A model generated the notes under the pieces. It searched no databases, was not told the DNA's origin, and worked only from the letters and a program-made list of their open reading frames with translations. A program made the position numbers and the translations under genes. Shown here in pieces: positions 8,382 through 15,611 of a DNA stretch of 35,095 nt. Location of the stretch: positions 1 through 35,095 of the IMG/VR virus record IMGVR_UViG_3300022848_000033; one strand, given 5' to 3'. Position 1 is the stretch's first letter. Each line of letters begins with the position of its first letter. This stretch comes from a virus.

Positions 8382-10472
8382 TTAAGATTCATCATCTTCA
8401 ACGTCACCACGGGCTGATATTGACGAAACATAGTCTAATACATCTGTTGCTGACTGTTCATTATACCCATAATCTTTAATTAATCTCGACTTAATAGTAT
8501 CGATTTTCTCTTGTATATCTTTATCGACTACAGAAGATGCGTTTTTGTGTAATGAAGATAGATTAATCGTATTCTTAGTATCTTCATATAATTTTTTCTC
8601 TAAAGCCTTCTTTAACTCTTCATTACTCTTCCAAGTAAAATCTTTCTTCTTCATAGAAAGATTTCCAATGAATGCTGCAATCGAACGTCGAAACTGATCT
8701 ACACCAGTGGAAGGGATGCCAATCTTTTCCTCAATAGACCTCATGAGATTTTCATCAGGATCTTGTTCTTCTTCTGTAATAGGATTAATAACTCTTACTC
8801 CATCAATATAAGCACTAACATTGTCAATATAATTAGAACACAACCTAACAATTGCATCTTCATCACCTACAAGTGCTCTTTGGACTTCCTTCTTCAAAAT
8901 CTCATCAAGTTCCTTCCTAGCTAAATCTACACACTTATTATAATGTTTTTTAGCCTCTTTGTCGTTAATTAATGATTGATTATCAATTCCTTTTTTAATA
9001 GCATTCAAGACCATAAAAGGATTGATGTAATCATGACGACTGGATAAACACCCGCTTATTTTGTCTTGAGTGTACCTACAACTCATACCACCAGCCATAC
9101 CTTCTTCTGGTGAGGTATCCATGAGTTCACGGACTGAATCTTGTGTATAACCATGAACATTTCGACCATCATATAATTTAGCTTTAGTAACCAAATCAAT
9201 CTTACCAGTATGATCGTCATCGTATCTTGTCATGACACTCCACAAAGAAGCAATTTCCAATGTGTGTGGAGCTATATGTTGTTTAACCTTATCTTTTCCG
9301 TAATAACTATCAAGAACTTGTAGTTCATCTGACCATTTCAATAAATAAGGAACATCAATTTTAAATGTTCTGTCCCTTAATGCTTCCATTGTCACATCAG
9401 CCTTTAGTTTTTCAAATTCTGGAGAATTGGAATGACCACACAATACGGTATCTAAAGAAATTTGCGGGAACTTCTTAGGTTTGATACTTTGTTCTTGAGA
9501 AGCACCCAAAATATCATAAAGAAATTCTTTTGCTAATTTAAGAACTTCAATTAATTCAAACATGCCTCGATTGGCACAGCAGAATTCTCCATCGAAATCA
9601 AAACCTCGTGGATCAGAGTCTGATCCATAGTGAGATAGTTTACTCCAATTAATATCACCTGTTAATTCCGAACTATCTTGATTTTTTTCGTCTTTAGGTT
9701 GGAAAGTGGCAATACCTACCCTGTCAGCTTCGCTATGCGTCTTCCTAACGATTCTAATGTGATTAGATATAACTTTGCCCCAATCTCCATCATAGTGCTT
9801 TAGAAGCATAGACATGAACTTCTTAGACCTTGGATCTAAGTCATTATTACAAATCAATTTATATTGAGTTGTTCTTAATTTTTTATCAGTTTGTTCAAGA
9901 AGTATTTTGTTTAAATCATCTAAAATTGATTGTCTAGCCCCATTTTCTTTAGGAACCAAACAAAGAGGATCTTGTTTCATTGGAGATTCATCTTGGTCAT
10001 GAATATAAATAGATTCTGTTGAAAGATTAACCCACTTAAAAGTGTACCATGCACCTTCATCCGTTAGACTATATTTTTCTAACCCTTTCTTTAACAATCG
10101 ACAGATAGTAGATTTTGCTGATCCAACAGGTCCATGAAGGAGAAGAAAACGTTTTTCAGGTCCAAATCCACCTGCTGCACCTTTGAAAAACTCGACTAAA
10201 GCATGAAGTGTAGGCTTGATACCAACAATTGGAATATCAGAATCCGAGAAAAAATGATAATCATTATATTTATTTCTCAATTCTTCTACTGTTGAGTAGC
10301 CTTTAGAAACAACCATATCATAAATGTATTGATAGGCAGTTCTTGCTAATTTAGGATTTTGATAAAGTTGATCCATGTATTCATCAAAAGTTATTTCTTG
10401 ATGAATTAAACTGTATTTGTCTTTATCGAATTTTGCAGAAATTTTCGAAAGATGGTTATTTTTGGTTGGCAT
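8382..10472 (-). CDS. prkA: PrkA-like serine protein kinase (AAA+ plus C-terminal domain)
   Basis: A 696-residue PrkA/YeaG homologue. The N-terminal FDEYMDQLYQNPKLARTAYQYIYDM and the segment VGIKPTLHALVEFFKGAAGGFG lead into Walker A GPVGSAKST (about residues 114-122). The middle holds the AAA+ lid region, including CRYTQDKISGCLSSRHDYINPF, as in PrkA. The C-terminal part ends with an acidic tail. In bacteria PrkA is a serine kinase with an AAA+ module, linked to sporulation or starvation responses. This is the first gene of the minus-strand trio with YeaH and SpoVR. No unusual truncation is visible; the family is usually 630-690 residues. That a phage carries it intact suggests it reprograms host stress signalling, which is inference. 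Confidence 0.93.
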   Translation of the reverse strand: MPTKNNHLSKISAKFDKDKYSLIHQEITFDEYMDQLYQNPKLARTAYQYIYDMVVSKGYSTVEELRNKYNDYHFFSDSDIPIVGIKPTLHALVEFFKGAAGGFGPEKRFLLLHGPVGSAKSTICRLLKKGLEKYSLTDEGAWYTFKWVNLSTESIYIHDQDESPMKQDPLCLVPKENGARQSILDDLNKILLEQTDKKLRTTQYKLICNNDLDPRSKKFMSMLLKHYDGDWGKVISNHIRIVRKTHSEADRVGIATFQPKDEKNQDSSELTGDINWSKLSHYGSDSDPRGFDFDGEFCCANRGMFELIEVLKLAKEFLYDILGASQEQSIKPKKFPQISLDTVLCGHSNSPEFEKLKADVTMEALRDRTFKIDVPYLLKWSDELQVLDSYYGKDKVKQHIAPHTLEIASLWSVMTRYDDDHTGKIDLVTKAKLYDGRNVHGYTQDSVRELMDTSPEEGMAGGMSCRYTQDKISGCLSSRHDYINPFMVLNAIKKGIDNQSLINDKEAKKHYNKCVDLARKELDEILKKEVQRALVGDEDAIVRLCSNYIDNVSAYIDGVRVINPITEEEQDPDENLMRSIEEKIGIPSTGVDQFRRSIAAFIGNLSMKKKDFTWKSNEELKKALEKKLYEDTKNTINLSSLHKNASSVVDKDIQEKIDTIKSRLIKDYGYNEQSATDVLDYVSSISARGDVEDDES

Positions 10473-10555
10473 CTATTATTCCCTCTAAAGTCAAGATGGT
10501 TTATTCAAAACTAATAGAGGCTAATAATAATGCATTTCTTTTTTTAAATCAATAT

Positions 10556-10882
10556 TTAATCATCTAATTTAATTTTTCCATAAGGGGTTGGACCCATATG
10601 AGATTCTTCTTCTGCTTTTTTACGTTGATCTCGTATACCACCTTTTTTATCAATTCCATGGTGATATCGATAATCATGACCTTTATCACCACTATTCCAG
10701 CGGTCAGTATCAACAGGATTACTAAAATTAAAATTAGGCTTACTGATGAGTAAATTTTTCTTTTTAGAACCACATTTATCACATTTTGCGGCTTTTAAAT
10801 TAGGGCTTCCTTCTATGAAGGATACTGTAAAGTATTCATATTCTGAATTGCACTTTTTACATTCTAAGTCGTAAGTAGGAAT
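10556..10882 (-). CDS. FmdB-like zinc ribbon protein, apparent ATT start
   Basis: A frame of 108 residues without an ATG near its natural start. It reads (I/M)PTYDLECKKCNSEYEYF, then CDKCGSKKK, then a polar tail that ends in GPTPYGKIKLDD. The opening PTYD-x2-C-x2-C and the second C-x2-C are the FmdB-type zinc ribbon, whose members start MPTY. Here the codon at the Met position is ATT (10880-10882), placed six bases after AGAGG. ATT is a known but rare start (infC). Internal ATG codons lie only far downstream, so ATT initiation or a recent ATG to ATT change are the two readings. It lies between the PrkA gene and a small acidic gene, on the same strand. Confidence 0.7.
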   Translation of the reverse strand: MPTYDLECKKCNSEYEYFTVSFIEGSPNLKAAKCDKCGSKKKNLLISKPNFNFSNPVDTDRWNSGDKGHDYRYHHGIDKKGGIRDQRKKAEEESHMGPTPYGKIKLDD

Positions 10883-10903
10883 AATACACCTCTATTGTTT
10901 AAA

Positions 10904-11170
10904 TTATTTTTCATTTTCTTCTTCTGAGAAGAGATCCTTTAATATAAAGAAAGTATCAACAACTTTATTTAACTTATAATCTTCTGATCTAAAACACCAA
11001 AAAATGCTTTTCTCGCATAATCTTATCGAATATTCTAATAATTCAGAATTTCTAGTTCCTTGCATATAAACATAATCAACAGATACCAATGATTCCATTG
11101 CTTCATTGATCATTTCATCAAATTCATTTTCATTTTCATTTTCTTCACCGTCAAAATAGAAATCTCTCAT
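10904..11170 (-). CDS. Small acidic protein of unknown function
   Basis: The start was set at ATG 11170 because AAGGAG stands five bases before it (a longer frame upstream has no such site). The product is 88 residues, begins MRDFYFDGEENENENEFDE, and is strongly acidic at both ends. The centre (YSIRLCEKSIFWCFRSEDYKLN) is hydrophobic enough to form a small globular core. No motif recognised. It is 22 bases from the upstream gene and likely in one transcript with it. Confidence 0.65.
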   Translation of the reverse strand: MRDFYFDGEENENENEFDEMINEAMESLVSVDYVYMQGTRNSELLEYSIRLCEKSIFWCFRSEDYKLNKVVDTFFILKDLFSEEENEK

Positions 11171-11192
11171 GTTAACTCCTTGATGAAAATCA

Positions 11193-11669
11193 TCATAATA
11201 AGTTATAATACTTTTCACATTGACTCCACATTTTTAATGTGGCATGTTCATTTACAGTATTACAACTTTTTTTAATTTTTTTAGTAAATGCAAAAGGTGC
11301 TTTGTTACTATTTAGCCATACAGAACTATTAAAATCTCCAACCCCTTCTTTATAGTCAACTAAACATGTCATATCTTCTGTTTTAGAACCACTTGGACCT
11401 AATAAATTATCGTGATAGTGTCTTACTGCTAAAGTAGTCGCATTATGTAAATAATCAAAATTTTCAGGTTTTTTAGATATTTGTATATTAAATTTATTAA
11501 CCCAATTAAAACAATCCATATTCACATAACTATTGTCAATTACAAAAATAATCTTTGAATTTGGAAGAATTTTTACCAAAGAATACCAAAGACCATATGC
11601 CATCCATCGATTCTGGATACTATTCGTAAATTTAGCTGCTATTTCTAAATTATGTCCCGTGTTTAACAT
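11193..11669 (-). CDS. Unknown 158-residue protein
   Basis: The start at ATG 11669 is preferred over an earlier TTG because GGAG precedes it at a proper distance. That GGAG lies in the 3' arm of a 12-bp hairpin (11672-11699), so translation may depend on the hairpin opening. The protein starts MLNTGHNLEIAAKFTNSIQNRW and has the pattern of an alpha/beta fold: KIIFVIDNSYVNMDCFNWVNKF, then LAVRHYHDNLLGPSG, then DMTCLVDYKEGVGDF. It may resemble a nucleotide-sugar or Rossmann-type enzyme, but I could not assign a family. Confidence 0.6.
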   Translation of the reverse strand: MLNTGHNLEIAAKFTNSIQNRWMAYGLWYSLVKILPNSKIIFVIDNSYVNMDCFNWVNKFNIQISKKPENFDYLHNATTLAVRHYHDNLLGPSGSKTEDMTCLVDYKEGVGDFNSSVWLNSNKAPFAFTKKIKKSCNTVNEHATLKMWSQCEKYYNLL

Positions 11670-11671
11670 AA

Positions 11672-11699
11672 AAAACTCCAATTAAAAAATTGGAGTTTT
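11672..11699 (-). terminator. Hairpin terminator that also covers the next gene's ribosome site
   Basis: Perfect 12-bp inverted repeat AAAACTCCAATT / AATTGGAGTTTT with a four-base loop. Read on the minus strand it is followed by a run of T, so it fits a rho-independent terminator after the exported-protein gene. The 3' arm holds the GGAG of the gene starting at 11669. Confidence 0.65.
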
Positions 11700-11722
11700 C
11701 GTAAATTAGTTCTTTTCAAGAA

Positions 11723-12235
11723 TTATCTCCAAAAGAAATTTCTTAAACCTCTAAGGATAGGAAAATTCCAACCACATCTATTATAGTATCTGTAACCATA
11801 ATTATTGCAGTAATTGCTTCTTACAGTTCTGTAAGTATTGCAATAATTATATTTAGGGTAACAATTAGATGTAACACTTGGATAACAAGTTGTATTAGTG
11901 TTAGGGGCTACATACCTTGTTTGAGGTTGAATATACTGAGTATTTGGCTGGATATATCTAATATTTGGTTTATTAGTATCTGGACAATTATACCTAGCTA
12001 TAGGTTGAGCAGAACCTAAATCATAAAAATTATTTACTTTAGGCTTTCTTTGTAAACTTGAAGATTGATTAGGATTCAAACTATCGTTCATATTATCCTT
12101 TTCAGGCTTTACAGTAATTTTATTTTCTGTTTTAGCTAATCTAGCTTCTCTAATAGGATTAAATAAAACATTTGCTGATGCAACTACAGCAAAAAAAGTT
12201 ATTGTAAATCCAATCATAAAACTTAGTGTACGCAT
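11723..12235 (-). CDS. Exported Tyr/Asn/Pro-rich repeat protein
   Basis: 170 residues, with GGAGG before the ATG. The N-terminus MRTLSFMIGFTITFFAVVASA is a signal peptide or single membrane anchor. The middle carries short repeats of the form (R/Q)Y-(I/V)-(Q/A)-P-(N/Q)-T: RYIQPNTQYIQPQTRYVAPNT is one run of three units (given here in pieces). The C-terminus is rich in Tyr, Asn and Cys (NYCNNYGYRYYNRCGW) and ends in FPILRGLRNFFWR. The composition suggests a periplasmic or surface protein held by disulfides. Function not recognised. Confidence 0.7.
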   Translation of the reverse strand: MRTLSFMIGFTITFFAVVASANVLFNPIREARLAKTENKITVKPEKDNMNDSLNPNQSSSLQRKPKVNNFYDLGSAQPIARYNCPDTNKPNIRYIQPNTQYIQPQTRYVAPNTNTTCYPSVTSNCYPKYNYCNTYRTVRSNYCNNYGYRYYNRCGWNFPILRGLRNFFWR

Positions 12236-12293
12236 TTTGTTCCTCCATGATAGTACAAAATCTAAACTCTAATTTATCTATAGTTAATAAACA

Positions 12294-12482
12294 TTATTTT
12301 TGTTTATCATAATCAACTATTTCGAAATCCTCTATAGAAATTGTAGAATATTTACTAGAAATAATATACTCTTCTAAATATTTCAGCATTTCTTCACATT
12401 CTTTCTTTTCTTCTGTTATCCATTTTCCGTAATGAGGATGAACTAAATATTTGTCATTCTTTTTATTATATAAAGTATACAT
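12294..12482 (-). CDS. Small protein of unknown function
   Basis: 62 residues, starting MYTLYNKKNDKYLVHPHYGKW. The ATG directly follows the TAA of the upstream gene (TAAATG), which supports coupled translation. The C-terminal half is acidic and helical. No motif recognised. Confidence 0.6.
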   Translation of the reverse strand: MYTLYNKKNDKYLVHPHYGKWITEEKKECEEMLKYLEEYIISSKYSTISIEDFEIVDYDKQK

Positions 12483-12743
12483 TTATCTTCTTAAAGTAGT
12501 ATTTTTCGATTCTTTTCCTTGCGCTTTATCTTTAGCCATACCAATTTCAACAGCAGTTGCTATAGAAGCATTAGGATCGTTATTAACTTCCTGTGATGCT
12601 TTCTTTAATTCCTTTTGAGCTATTTCTTGTGCTGTAACTCCAGGCATATTGGATTGTTGAGCAATAGCAGTCTTTACCCTCGACTTTACATCAGTTCCAA
12701 TTGCTTCTTTTTGCAACATCCATTCACTAAATTTAATTATCAT
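12483..12743 (-). CDS. Small helical protein with the shared F-x-E-W leader
   Basis: ATG 12743 is taken as the start because AAGGTG stands six bases before it; an in-frame GTG nine bases earlier overlaps that site. The product is 86 residues and opens MIIKFSEWMLQKEAIG, one of seven leaders of this type in the window. The rest is a charged, Ala- and Gln-rich helix (AIAQQSNMPGVTAQEIAQKE) without recognised motifs. The leader suggests a protein packaged in the phage head, by analogy with T4 internal proteins; this is inference. Confidence 0.65.
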   Translation of the reverse strand: MIIKFSEWMLQKEAIGTDVKSRVKTAIAQQSNMPGVTAQEIAQKELKKASQEVNNDPNASIATAVEIGMAKDKAQGKESKNTTLRR

Positions 12744-12778
12744 AAAATTCACCTTAAGTTAGTTTATATTACTATTTA

Positions 12779-13039
12779 CTAACATTCTTTCATTATTTCT
12801 TGAGATTCACCAGCAATTTTAAAAGTTAATACTTCACCCATTGTAGATCGATTTTTGCTTAATACCAATATTTCTTCATTGTGAATTTTTCTATGGCAAT
12901 TAGAACAAACTACAATCGTACCCCAATCGGTATATTTACTTCCTGGATCTAATCGGTGACAATCCAATATAGAATAATTTTCTATCTCGCAAATACAGCA
13001 TTTGCCCTTAATTTTTTTCTTGGCTATTTTACTAAACAT
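12779..13039 (-). CDS. Small HNH nuclease
   Basis: 86 residues with a compact HNH/zinc pattern: CCICEIENYSILDCHRLDPG, then YTDWGTIVVCSNCHRKIHNEEI. The two Cys pairs (C-x2-C twice) can hold zinc, and the His of DCHRLDPG plus the NCHRKIH segment form the HNH core. Such short HNH proteins occur both as free homing endonucleases and as phage nicking enzymes. It stands alone between two unrelated small genes and is not inside an intron or intein that I can see. Confidence 0.85.
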   Translation of the reverse strand: MFSKIAKKKIKGKCCICEIENYSILDCHRLDPGSKYTDWGTIVVCSNCHRKIHNEEILVLSKNRSTMGEVLTFKIAGESQEIMKEC

Positions 13040-13112
13040 ATCCTCAAGTAAGTGAAAATATATCTAAAACTCAAACTAATATTGATAAATAAATACAACC
13101 ATGGAGAAAATT

Positions 13113-13316
13113 ATGAATAAAATTATTATGGCAACATTGACTGTTGCATGTTTAACTTTTGTCGGTTGTAATGACAAAAATTGTGACGAAAACGGATGTG
13201 TTATTTCTGAAAACGTCGTCTGTCCAGAAGGATGTGAAAACTGCTTGTGTGCAGAAGGCGTAGAATGCCCAGAAGAATGCAAAGATTGTAATTGCATTTG
13301 CTGCAAAGCTAGCTAG
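13113..13316 (+). CDS. Cysteine-rich, metallothionein-like lipoprotein or secreted peptide
   Basis: The start at ATG 13113 follows GGAG by six bases. The product is 67 residues: a short hydrophobic signal (MNKIIMATLTVACLTFVGC) ending in a near-lipobox FVGC, then a mature part of about 49 residues with 13 Cys. Two similar units are visible, CPEGCENCLC and CPEECKDCNC, ending in ICC. The spacing resembles metallothioneins or zinc/copper-binding peptides, and many acidic residues lie between the Cys. It is the only plus-strand gene in this part and overlaps the HldE-like stop by 8 bases in a convergent way. Metal binding in the periplasm or envelope is inferred. Confidence 0.65.
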   Translation: MNKIIMATLTVACLTFVGCNDKNCDENGCVISENVVCPEGCENCLCAEGVECPEECKDCNCICCKAS

Positions 13317-14616
13317 TTTTAATCCTGTTAATTAATTCAGAACTAGAATAGTTCTTGTACATAGGAACAGGATAATATTTTATAAGTTCAGATCCAATTG
13401 GGTTTGTGTATTCAGAGCCCTTGATTAAACAATCAGGGGCTATTTTTTTAATTGAATCCAAAGGTGTGTCTTCTTCGAATAAACAAATATAATCAACCAT
13501 TGGTAATTGCATTAACATATCAATCCTATATTCTTGATTGTTAATTAATGGATGATTTTTATTTTGTCTTCTAACACTTTCGTCAGAATTTAACCCTATT
13601 ACTAATTTATCTGCTTTTTCTTTAGCAAAATTAAAAGAATGTAAATGCCCTGGTGTGATTAAATCAAAACAACCATTTTGATATGCTAAAGTGAAATCCC
13701 TATCTTTTAATAATTCTGGCTTAATTAGTTTTCCTGAAATTTCACAAGGATAAACTGGTTTTTGATCTTTTTGGACATATTGCCTACAAACATTGTTTGC
13801 CATCTTTGCAGATTCTACGATTGAATTACCTTGCAAATAAGCTACGGTTAAAACACCAACGAAAAGATCACCACAACCAGTGACGCTTTGCACTTTACTG
13901 ATTTGTTTAGTTTCAAATTCAAAATATTCTTTTTTGTTCAATCCGTAGATAGATCCTGCCCCAGATGTCACTACTACATGTTCACATCTAGTTTTTCTCT
14001 TGATTACTCTACATTGCTTTTCTTTATCGGTTTCTCCCGTCAATTCATAAGCTTCTTTATGATTAGGTTTGAAGATGTCACAACCTTTCCACTTCTCTAA
14101 TGGACCTTTTTTAGGATCTACCACCTTCAAGCATTTCATTTTCATAACTACTTCTACATCATTAAGAAACCCTTTGTTGTAATCTGATATTATTAAAGCA
14201 TCGAATTTATAGTCAATGAATTTTTCATAATGAATAAAATTTGATATACCTAAGGTATAAACAATAGGTTTTTCATGATCAATTCTACAAAAAGGAACCT
14301 TTCCGTCAGATAACCTAATCTTCTTAGGTATTTGTATTTTTTTAATTTTGCTAAATTGATAATCAATATCAAAATCTTCTAACACATCTTTAAATTCAAT
14401 ATTACAAGGTCCTATGTAATAGTTGTTTTTATTCCAAGGTTTTAGAAGATATGCCACATTTGCTGCACCACCTGGATAGGTTTCTATAATATCATTTTGG
14501 TTAAGATAAACAGGTATTGGATTTTCGGGAGAAACCCGATTAAACTCTACTTGGAGGTATTGATCAATAACTCCATCACCTAAAATACCTACCTTATAAT
14601 TACTTAAACCTAACAT
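13309..14616 (-). CDS. hldE: HldE-like bifunctional sugar kinase / nucleotidyltransferase
   Basis: The 435-residue protein has a PfkB-type kinase at 1-285: PGGAANVAYLL (about 48-58), LIISDYNKGF (141-150) and the catalytic VTGCGDLFVG with Asp 250. A cytidylyltransferase domain follows at 308-435: YQNGCFDLITPGHLHSF, then LVIGLNSDESVRR and SSSELINRIK. In HldE (heptose-phosphate kinase/adenylyltransferase) this pair supplies ADP-heptose for LPS. The nucleotidyltransferase motif HxGH is TPGH here (321-324), so the first His is lost. The kinase GAGD is GCGD but keeps the Asp. The enzyme may therefore act mainly as a kinase or on a different substrate. It could serve host surface change or a phage sugar pathway. 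Confidence 0.85.
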   Translation of the reverse strand: MLGLSNYKVGILGDGVIDQYLQVEFNRVSPENPIPVYLNQNDIIETYPGGAANVAYLLKPWNKNNYYIGPCNIEFKDVLEDFDIDYQFSKIKKIQIPKKIRLSDGKVPFCRIDHEKPIVYTLGISNFIHYEKFIDYKFDALIISDYNKGFLNDVEVVMKMKCLKVVDPKKGPLEKWKGCDIFKPNHKEAYELTGETDKEKQCRVIKRKTRCEHVVVTSGAGSIYGLNKKEYFEFETKQISKVQSVTGCGDLFVGVLTVAYLQGNSIVESAKMANNVCRQYVQKDQKPVYPCEISGKLIKPELLKDRDFTLAYQNGCFDLITPGHLHSFNFAKEKADKLVIGLNSDESVRRQNKNHPLINNQEYRIDMLMQLPMVDYICLFEEDTPLDSIKKIAPDCLIKGSEYTNPIGSELIKYYPVPMYKNYSSSELINRIKTS

Positions 14617-14624
14617 TATGAAAC

Positions 14625-14664
14625 CTATAATAAAGCAAGGCGATTTTACCTTGCTTTATTATAG
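14625..14664. terminator. Perfect 16-bp stem-loop before the HldE-like gene
   Basis: Arms CTATAATAAAGCAAGG (14625-14640) and CCTTGCTTTATTATAG (14649-14664) with an eight-base loop. On the plus strand it is followed by TTTATTTATT, on the minus strand by the start region of the HldE-like gene nine bases on. It may be a terminator or a 5' leader hairpin that controls translation. Confidence 0.5.
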
Positions 14665-14688
14665 TTTATTTATTGAAAAAACTTTTAT

Positions 14689-15031
14689 CCATCGGCGGCG
14701 AGAAAACCCCTACTTTCGTAGAAAGTTTGGGTCGGTACTCCGACCCAAACCTCTTTAGGGTAGTGGGATGAGAGCCGCCAATTAAAAAAAACATAATTAA
14801 ACTTGTTTTTTAACAATATGTTACTACAATATGTTACTATAATATATTTGCTATGATAACCAAATGGCAAACACAAAAACGATCCTTTAGTTAGGATCAA
14901 ATCTTCAAGGCGGGAACCGCCTGAAGTAAAAAGCCTGTGGACATGATATTAGACTTGTATCCTTAATTGGAAATAAAGCAATTGTGAGTGAAGCAGGAAG
15001 CCCCTACCTCTTTAGGGTCGGGGTAGTTCAC
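14689..15031 (+). mobile_element. tnpB-less IS200/IS605-type element, 343 bp, complete
   Basis: Inserted directly after TTTAT (14684-14688). The left end CCATCGGCGG opens a strong hairpin region (14689-14780) with the perfect repeat GTTTGGGTCGG / CCGACCCAAAC. The right end closes with a hairpin around CCTACCTCTTTAGGGT and terminates GGTAGTTCAC, as in IS200/IS605 members. Right-end DNA read on the plus strand still codes ACGHDIRLVSLIGNKAIVSE and then AGSPYLFRVG, which looks like the last residues of TnpB; upstream of them the frame is broken. There is no transposase. The retained right end is the region that in complete elements makes the 3' part of the omega RNA. A near-identical copy lies at 34764-35095. 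Confidence 0.8.
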
Positions 15032-15576
15032 AGAAGTTTATGTCTGATTAATCGAACTACTTGCATTGCATCTTCTACTGCATGATGTGTCACCACACTA
15101 GGTAATCCTGCTCTTTCTAAACATGTCGACAGATTAGGAACATCTTTATCATCTTTAGTAACATACATGGAACCAACGTCTAATGCTCTATGAGAAGCAT
15201 TAATATCTTTCCAATCATAAATCATATCTAGAAATTTAGAGTCGAACATACCAAAGTTTTTACCTGCAAATACTACTTTTTCTATATTATTCTCATCAAG
15301 CCATTTCCCGAAACTTTCAGCTAACTCTTTAGGAGAGATAACCATATCAGTACCTATAGCATCTCTCATCGCTAAAATAGTGTCTGTATTCATCGATAAT
15401 GCAAATATTTCACCTTTGATCCTATTATCTTCTTCAAGTAGATATTTGTGATAAGTAGGGAGTGTGTCAAGAGGACGAGAATCTTGTAGATCATCGATAA
15501 TTGCCCCAATTTCAAGTATTTGACCTATCCAGGGATTAAGAGAAGTAGTTTCTAAGTCTAAAGAACAATAATGCAT
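15028..15576 (-). CDS. DnaQ-like 3'-5' exonuclease (DEDDh)
   Basis: 182 residues. Exo I is LDLETTSLNPWIGQILEIGA (Asp 7, Glu 9), Exo II lies in VVFAGKNFGMFDSKFLD, and Exo III is HHAVEDAMQVVRL with the His-x4-Asp pair. The fold is that of RNase T, oligoribonuclease and the DnaQ proofreading subunit. Length fits a free-standing exonuclease. The stop codon is formed by the end of the IS-type element: with the element it is CTG-TGA, and without it would be CTA-TAA, giving the same protein end (HKLL). Substrate (RNA or DNA) cannot be told from sequence. Confidence 0.88.
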   Translation of the reverse strand: MHYCSLDLETTSLNPWIGQILEIGAIIDDLQDSRPLDTLPTYHKYLLEEDNRIKGEIFALSMNTDTILAMRDAIGTDMVISPKELAESFGKWLDENNIEKVVFAGKNFGMFDSKFLDMIYDWKDINASHRALDVGSMYVTKDDKDVPNLSTCLERAGLPSVVTHHAVEDAMQVVRLIRHKLL

Positions 15577-15587
15577 AGGGGAACCTA

Positions 15588-15595
15588 TATAAATA
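15588..15595 (+). promoter_or_regulatory. T4-late-promoter-like TATAAATA
   Basis: The octamer TATAAATA stands 16 bases before the ATG of the 504-residue gene, with GAGAGATAAAATG as its ribosome site. It fits a T4-type late promoter by position and sequence. However, in DNA this AT-rich about a dozen chance copies are expected in the window on both strands, so the call is weak. Confidence 0.25.
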
Positions 15596-15611
15596 AAAGT
15601 AGAGAGATAAA

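Noticed and set aside
10564-10782. Hydrophobic 72-residue frame on the minus strand
   Set aside because: It is out of frame with the FmdB-like zinc ribbon that covers the same DNA; that frame has Cys pairs and a Shine-Dalgarno.
13076-13306. Minus-strand frame rich in Ser/Gln/His opposite the Cys-rich lipoprotein
   Set aside because: The plus strand has a Shine-Dalgarno, signal peptide and patterned Cys; the minus frame is its antisense shadow.
14685-14900. 71-residue frame inside the 343-bp element
   Set aside because: It crosses the left-end hairpins and has no similarity to a transposase; a by-product of the repeat sequence.
14689-15031. Element as a group I intron or IStron
   Set aside because: It is only 343 bp, has no recognisable intron core, and is placed at a stop codon; the 86-bp form is far too short for a ribozyme.
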